Assembly (NCBI GenBank): GCA_030145265.1
Contig: JAQYWA010000049.1
Coordinates: forward strand, 1 to 9,771
Direction: 5' to 3'
Source of the DNA: Desulfuromonas sp.
GTDB lineage: Bacteria; Desulfobacterota; Desulfuromonadia; Desulfuromonadales; Trichloromonadaceae
DNA length: 9,771 nucleotides
Part shown: positions 7,172 to 9,771 of the stretch, piece by piece
Layout of the letters: each line of letters begins with the position of its first letter
How positions within the stretch are numbered: the first letter of the stretch is position 1
Program-made: the position numbers and the translations under genes
The notes under the pieces: generated by a model
What the model was told of the DNA's origin: nothing
What the model saw: only the letters and a program-made list of their open reading frames with translations
Database searches by the model: none

Positions 7172-7427
7172 GCGTCTGGCGGGACGCGACCCGCCGATTT
7201 TGGTTTTGGGCTTTGCTCCTGTTTTCGCCTGAAATATAGGGGATCACTGGAGCGAAGTGCATAACCAGAAAACAAAAAAGAAAAGTAATCTGCTACTCCT
7301 TGAAAACAACCTCCGCTGACAGGATCATTACCGTCCTTCACAGGCACCCGGTAAACAGTCTAGCCCATACCCGATCGGATGCTAATATATTACCCGGAAG
7401 TATTCCCACGTACATAGCGTGCACTCA

Positions 7428-7436
7428 TGATATAAT
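7428..7436 (+). promoter_or_regulatory. Extended -10 promoter of the small secreted-protein gene
   Basis: TGATATAAT is a perfect extended -10 (TGn plus consensus TATAAT at 7431-7436). No good -35 is found at 15-18 nt upstream, which is usual for extended -10 promoters. Transcription would start near 7443, leaving a leader of about 36 nt. Confidence 0.5.
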
Positions 7437-7478
7437 TACAATAATCTGCATGCATTTCATTGAATCCGAGAGGGAATA

Positions 7479-7991
7479 ATGCGCATAAAACTTCTGAGTC
7501 TCTGCCTGTTGTCTTTGTTGTCAATCGCCCCTGTTTGCGCGGAAGAGACGCCGCTGGCTGTCTATGATCTGAAGATTTTTGACTACAAAATTGGGATGAC
7601 GTATGACGAGGCGATTTCGGCCAATGCCTTTCACTACTCCGTTTACCCAGATGAAAACAGGGTGATCGGGATAATCAACAACGACTATTTCGAGGATGTG
7701 GAATTCAACGTCGCCGTCTATTTCCTGAACGACGGCCTTTACAAGATAATCTGCAGATTCGACCCGCAACATCTGGAAAAGGTCACACAGTCGTTGAAAA
7801 AAGTACTCGGCGCGGGAAAGGACAATTCGAAAACATTCCATGCGGCCAACGGGACCGAGATCACGCAAAACCTTTACAGATGGAGTTTTCCCGGGGCAAA
7901 AATCTACCTGATCGGCTTGTCGAACAATTCCGACTTCGCGACGCTTAGCATGATATCTTCAACGACAGGAGAATTGGACCAACAGCATTAA
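7479..7991 (+). CDS. Small secreted protein of unknown function
   Basis: 170-residue protein that I do not recognise. Residues 1-21 form a Sec signal peptide: MRIK, a leucine-rich core, then a likely signal-peptidase I cut after VCA (21/22). The mature part is about 149 residues with no further membrane segment. It begins with a DYKIGMTYDEAISA stretch (near 35-48), a pattern common in small periplasmic proteins where it leads into one or more alpha/beta repeats. The rest alternates predicted strands with one helix (HLEKVTQSLKKVLG, about 98-111). The lone signal-region Cys20 lacks a lipobox, so it is probably soluble. The start is fixed by the signal peptide and by the ribosome-binding site GAGAGGG (7468-7474), 4 nt before ATG. 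It stands alone behind its own promoter and converges with the HD-GYP gene, sharing 4 bp at the stops. Confidence 0.82.
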   Translation: MRIKLLSLCLLSLLSIAPVCAEETPLAVYDLKIFDYKIGMTYDEAISANAFHYSVYPDENRVIGIINNDYFEDVEFNVAVYFLNDGLYKIICRFDPQHLEKVTQSLKKVLGAGKDNSKTFHAANGTEITQNLYRWSFPGAKIYLIGLSNNSDFATLSMISSTTGELDQQH

Positions 7992-9169
7992 GACGGCTTC
8001 GTTTCACCGATCCCGTTCATTTCTTCGCGTGCATGCTGCCTATCCATGATCCGCAGAAAATTACTGACCAACTGGGGATTGAGCTGACTTCCCGCCTCCT
8101 CTCGGAGGATATGTTCAACAACCTTGAAATCCTCGGCCTTGCAGTAAACCCGCTTGGTCCGCAGGGAATCGTAGATATCAGAGATTGCAGTCATCTGGCT
8201 GGCAATGTTGGGCCGCCATGAACTGGCCTTGACCCTTGGGTACCCCCGCATGTCAAATCGCATGTGATGCTCAAAGGCGGTAACCACGGCCAGACGGGGA
8301 ACACCGGGGATATCAAGCAGATAGTGGGCCCCGGTCACCGGATGGCGACGGATGAGTTCCCATTCGTCCTCGGTGAGCTTTTCGGTTTTATTGAGAATTT
8401 CTTCAGGGATGAACAGTTTTCCGACGTCGTGCAGCATGGCGGCGATGCCGATGTCATGCAACTGCGCCCCGATGATGCCCATGGCCTTGGCCTGTGCCAG
8501 GTTGAGAATACAGACGTTGGTCGAGTGGGTGTAGGTATATTCGTCCATCGCCCGCAACGGCGCCAGGGCAAGGAGAGGATCGGCATCGTTGACAAAGGCA
8601 TCGATGAAAACCGTGACGATTTCCGAGAGTCCGACCACGTCGAGCCGCTTGCGTTTTCTGACGTTATCGTACATTTCCATGAACAGGGCCATCTCATCGG
8701 CGGACACGCCGATTCCGGCCTGCCCCGACGCCCAGTCGGCTTTTGAAATCCCCTCTTCGGGCCGCACATTGCGGACATCAACCTGTCCCAGGCGAATATT
8801 TTCTGAAGAGCAGAGTTCATTGCCTTCCTTCCCCTTTTTCGCCAACGACTCGATCAGCGATAGGAGTTCGTGGTCGACGACCTGACGCCGTATACGGATA
8901 TGACCGACCCCGCTGCCTTTAAGCATGCCACCCAGTCGTCCGACATACATGCTCCGTTCGAGGGGAACTCCATCAGCGACCAGTTCGTCATCGATGCGGA
9001 TAATTTTGATTTCCGTATCCGTACCAATAGCTTCGGTAAGGCAGCCAAGGGCCTTCCGGCACAAATTCCCGACCTGGCTGTGAGTGATCGGATAGAGGCT
9101 GGCGGTGGAAACAGCTGCGGCTAGGTGTCGCATGAAATGATGCAGAGCTTCGCGGCGCTCGGTGTTCAT
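7988..9169 (-). CDS. HD-GYP domain cyclic-dinucleotide phosphodiesterase
   Basis: 393-residue cytosolic protein. Residues 1 to about 150 form a helical/mixed N-terminal region of unknown role, with an SLYPITHSQV stretch near 24-33 and no receiver or membrane domain. The HD-GYP domain follows from about 165 to 380. Metal ligands and signature residues are visible: His215, HD at 247-248 in LHDVGK, His276 in RRHP, HH at 301-302, GYP at 309-311 and Asp331 in SDIYD. HD-GYP enzymes hydrolyse c-di-GMP, and some hydrolyse 3',3'-cGAMP. The signature reads HHMRFDMRGYP instead of the usual HHExxDGxGYP, so the Glu after HH and the Gly after Asp are replaced while the metal ligands remain. The ATG overlaps the upstream HEAT-gene stop (ATGA), and GGAGG (9181-9177) stands 7 nt before it. 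The regulatory input is unknown, with the HEAT protein a likely partner. Confidence 0.92.
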   Translation of the reverse strand: MNTERREALHHFMRHLAAAVSTASLYPITHSQVGNLCRKALGCLTEAIGTDTEIKIIRIDDELVADGVPLERSMYVGRLGGMLKGSGVGHIRIRRQVVDHELLSLIESLAKKGKEGNELCSSENIRLGQVDVRNVRPEEGISKADWASGQAGIGVSADEMALFMEMYDNVRKRKRLDVVGLSEIVTVFIDAFVNDADPLLALAPLRAMDEYTYTHSTNVCILNLAQAKAMGIIGAQLHDIGIAAMLHDVGKLFIPEEILNKTEKLTEDEWELIRRHPVTGAHYLLDIPGVPRLAVVTAFEHHMRFDMRGYPRVKASSWRPNIASQMTAISDIYDSLRTKRVYCKAEDFKVVEHILREEAGSQLNPQLVSNFLRIMDRQHAREEMNGIGETKPS

Positions 9170-9771
9170 TGTCCCCCCTCCGGCACCTGGGACAGTGTGG
9201 TTTCAGCAAGACGCGCCAGGTCGCCCTTACCGCCAGCAAGGCGCCGAAGGAGTTCTACTGCCCGTCCGTCCCGATAGTGGACAAGGGAACGGATCGCGTC
9301 AGCTTTGAGCCGATTGAGCAGCACCGGGGTCCAAAGCGTGCGGGCGGTGATCACATCCTCGATAGCCGGCAAGGCCGCCGGGTTGCCGATTTCGGCCAAG
9401 GCCTTGAGAGCGATGCTTTTCAATTCGAAAATGTTCTCGGCCTTGCCATTAAGGTCGAAAATCCGTGTCAACTCCCGAACCACCTCGGGGCATTGGCTGG
9501 CCCCGCAAAGACGCACGGCATTGAGTTTTCGCTCGATGTCGGCATGTTCCAACTCTTTCACCAGGTAACGGTCTGCTCGGGGGTCCTTGAAATGGAGGTA
9601 GGTTTTCATCACCTCGAGATGGACCTTGGGATGGCTTCGCCCCACCAGGCGTCCGATCGAAGTGAGCACCTCGGGATCATTGCTCTGCCGCAACAGTACT
9701 ACGAGGTTGCGTACCACGAACCAGCGCCGGTCATGCAGGCGTGCCAGAATCGCTTTTCTGGTCACCGCTTT
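9166..9771 (-). CDS. HEAT-repeat protein, C-terminal part (N-terminus outside window)
   Basis: At least 201 residues of alpha-helical repeats, with no stop before the window edge. A GTG at 9765 could serve as a start, but the frame continues in the same style (KAV before TRKAILARL), so the real start is probably beyond the edge. HEAT-like units repeat every 30-40 residues, with patterns such as DRRWFVVRNLVVLL, HPKVHLEVMKTYLHF, ERKLNAVRLCG, ELKSIALKALAEIG and RLKADAIRSLVHY. Such solenoids serve as protein-protein scaffolds; no catalytic motif is visible. The stop overlaps the HD-GYP start by 4 nt, so the two are co-translated, and the scaffold may place or regulate the phosphodiesterase (inference). 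Confidence 0.85.
   Translation of the reverse strand, partial: KAVTRKAILARLHDRRWFVVRNLVVLLRQSNDPEVLTSIGRLVGRSHPKVHLEVMKTYLHFKDPRADRYLVKELEHADIERKLNAVRLCGASQCPEVVRELTRIFDLNGKAENIFELKSIALKALAEIGNPAALPAIEDVITARTLWTPVLLNRLKADAIRSLVHYRDGRAVELLRRLAGGKGDLARLAETTLSQVPEGGQ

Larger units (their letters stand above)
6607..7195. repeat. GC-rich, hairpin-rich intergenic element, probably a dispersed repeat
   Basis: The gap 6512-7478 has no credible gene. Its middle is GC-rich, clearly unlike the AT-rich flanks. Hairpins seen include GGCCCC/GGGGCC (6607-6612, 6622-6627), the 13-bp stem at 6685-6717, GCTGTTGG/CCAACAGC (6879-6886, 6906-6913), the palindrome CCCCGGCCGGGG (7115-7126), the stem at 7140-7171 and GGCGGG/CCCGCC (7178-7183, 7190-7195). 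CCGGCCGG occurs before each of the two long A/T-armed hairpins (6671-6678 and 7117-7124). TCCTGCGGTC is repeated at 6767 and 6849. Long frames are open on both strands, but their products are Arg/Pro/Ser-rich with no ribosome-binding site. I recall similar hairpin-plus-spurious-frame regions in multiple copies in proteobacterial genomes; that this is one is inference. No transposase is visible. From 7196 to 7427 I see only AT-rich sequence without a gene. Confidence 0.5.

Noticed and set aside
6554..7264. 236-codon frame in the intergenic element
   Set aside because: Arg/Pro/Ser-rich product, no ribosome-binding site, equally long competing frames on the other strand, and it runs through several perfect hairpins. 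More likely repeat-derived than coding.
1..9771. CRISPR arrays, tRNA or rRNA genes, transposases, phage genes
   Set aside because: No regularly spaced repeats, no cloverleaf or rRNA-like stretch, and no transposase or phage motif was found in reading both strands by eye.

Overview
The window looks like part of a bacterial chromosome from a GC-rich, Gram-negative organism. The best guess is a deltaproteobacterium of the Desulfuromonadales/Geobacter kind. That rests on an unfused oleABCD operon, a lipoprotein signal, an HD-GYP gene coupled to a HEAT-repeat gene, and a GC-rich intergenic repeat of a type I associate with such genomes. The assignment is inference; no rRNA or marker gene is present.

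Positions 241-5530 (+ strand) form one tightly packed operon. It holds oleA (condensing enzyme), oleB (alpha/beta hydrolase), oleC (AMP-dependent beta-lactone synthetase), oleD (NAD(P)-dependent 2-alkyl-3-ketoacid reductase) and an Sfp-type 4'-phosphopantetheinyl transferase. Neighbouring genes overlap by 1, 19 and 4 nt, and the last pair is separated by 1 nt, so they are probably co-transcribed and translationally coupled. OleA joins two long-chain acyl-CoAs head to head, OleD reduces the 2-alkyl-3-keto acid, OleC closes the hydroxy acid to a beta-lactone, and OleB removes CO2 to leave a long-chain cis-olefin. All key catalytic residues are visible. The phosphopantetheinyl transferase is not needed by the four Ole reactions. 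It suggests that an acyl-carrier-protein-dependent acyl supplier, such as a Pfa-type polyunsaturated fatty acid synthase, feeds this pathway.

Positions 5534-6511 (- strand) encode an unrecognised 325-residue lipoprotein whose stop lies 3 nt from the end of the operon. Positions 6512-7478 hold no credible gene. The GC-rich middle (about 6607-7195) carries several hairpins, two of them long and A/T-armed, and resembles a dispersed intergenic repeat. The AT-rich right end holds an extended -10 promoter for the next gene.

Positions 7479-7991 (+) encode a small secreted protein of unknown function. It converges on an HD-GYP phosphodiesterase gene (7988-9169, -), and the two stop codons share the same TTAA. 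The HD-GYP gene overlaps by 4 nt the end of a HEAT-repeat gene (9166-9771, -) that runs out of the window; the two are probably one cyclic-dinucleotide signalling operon.
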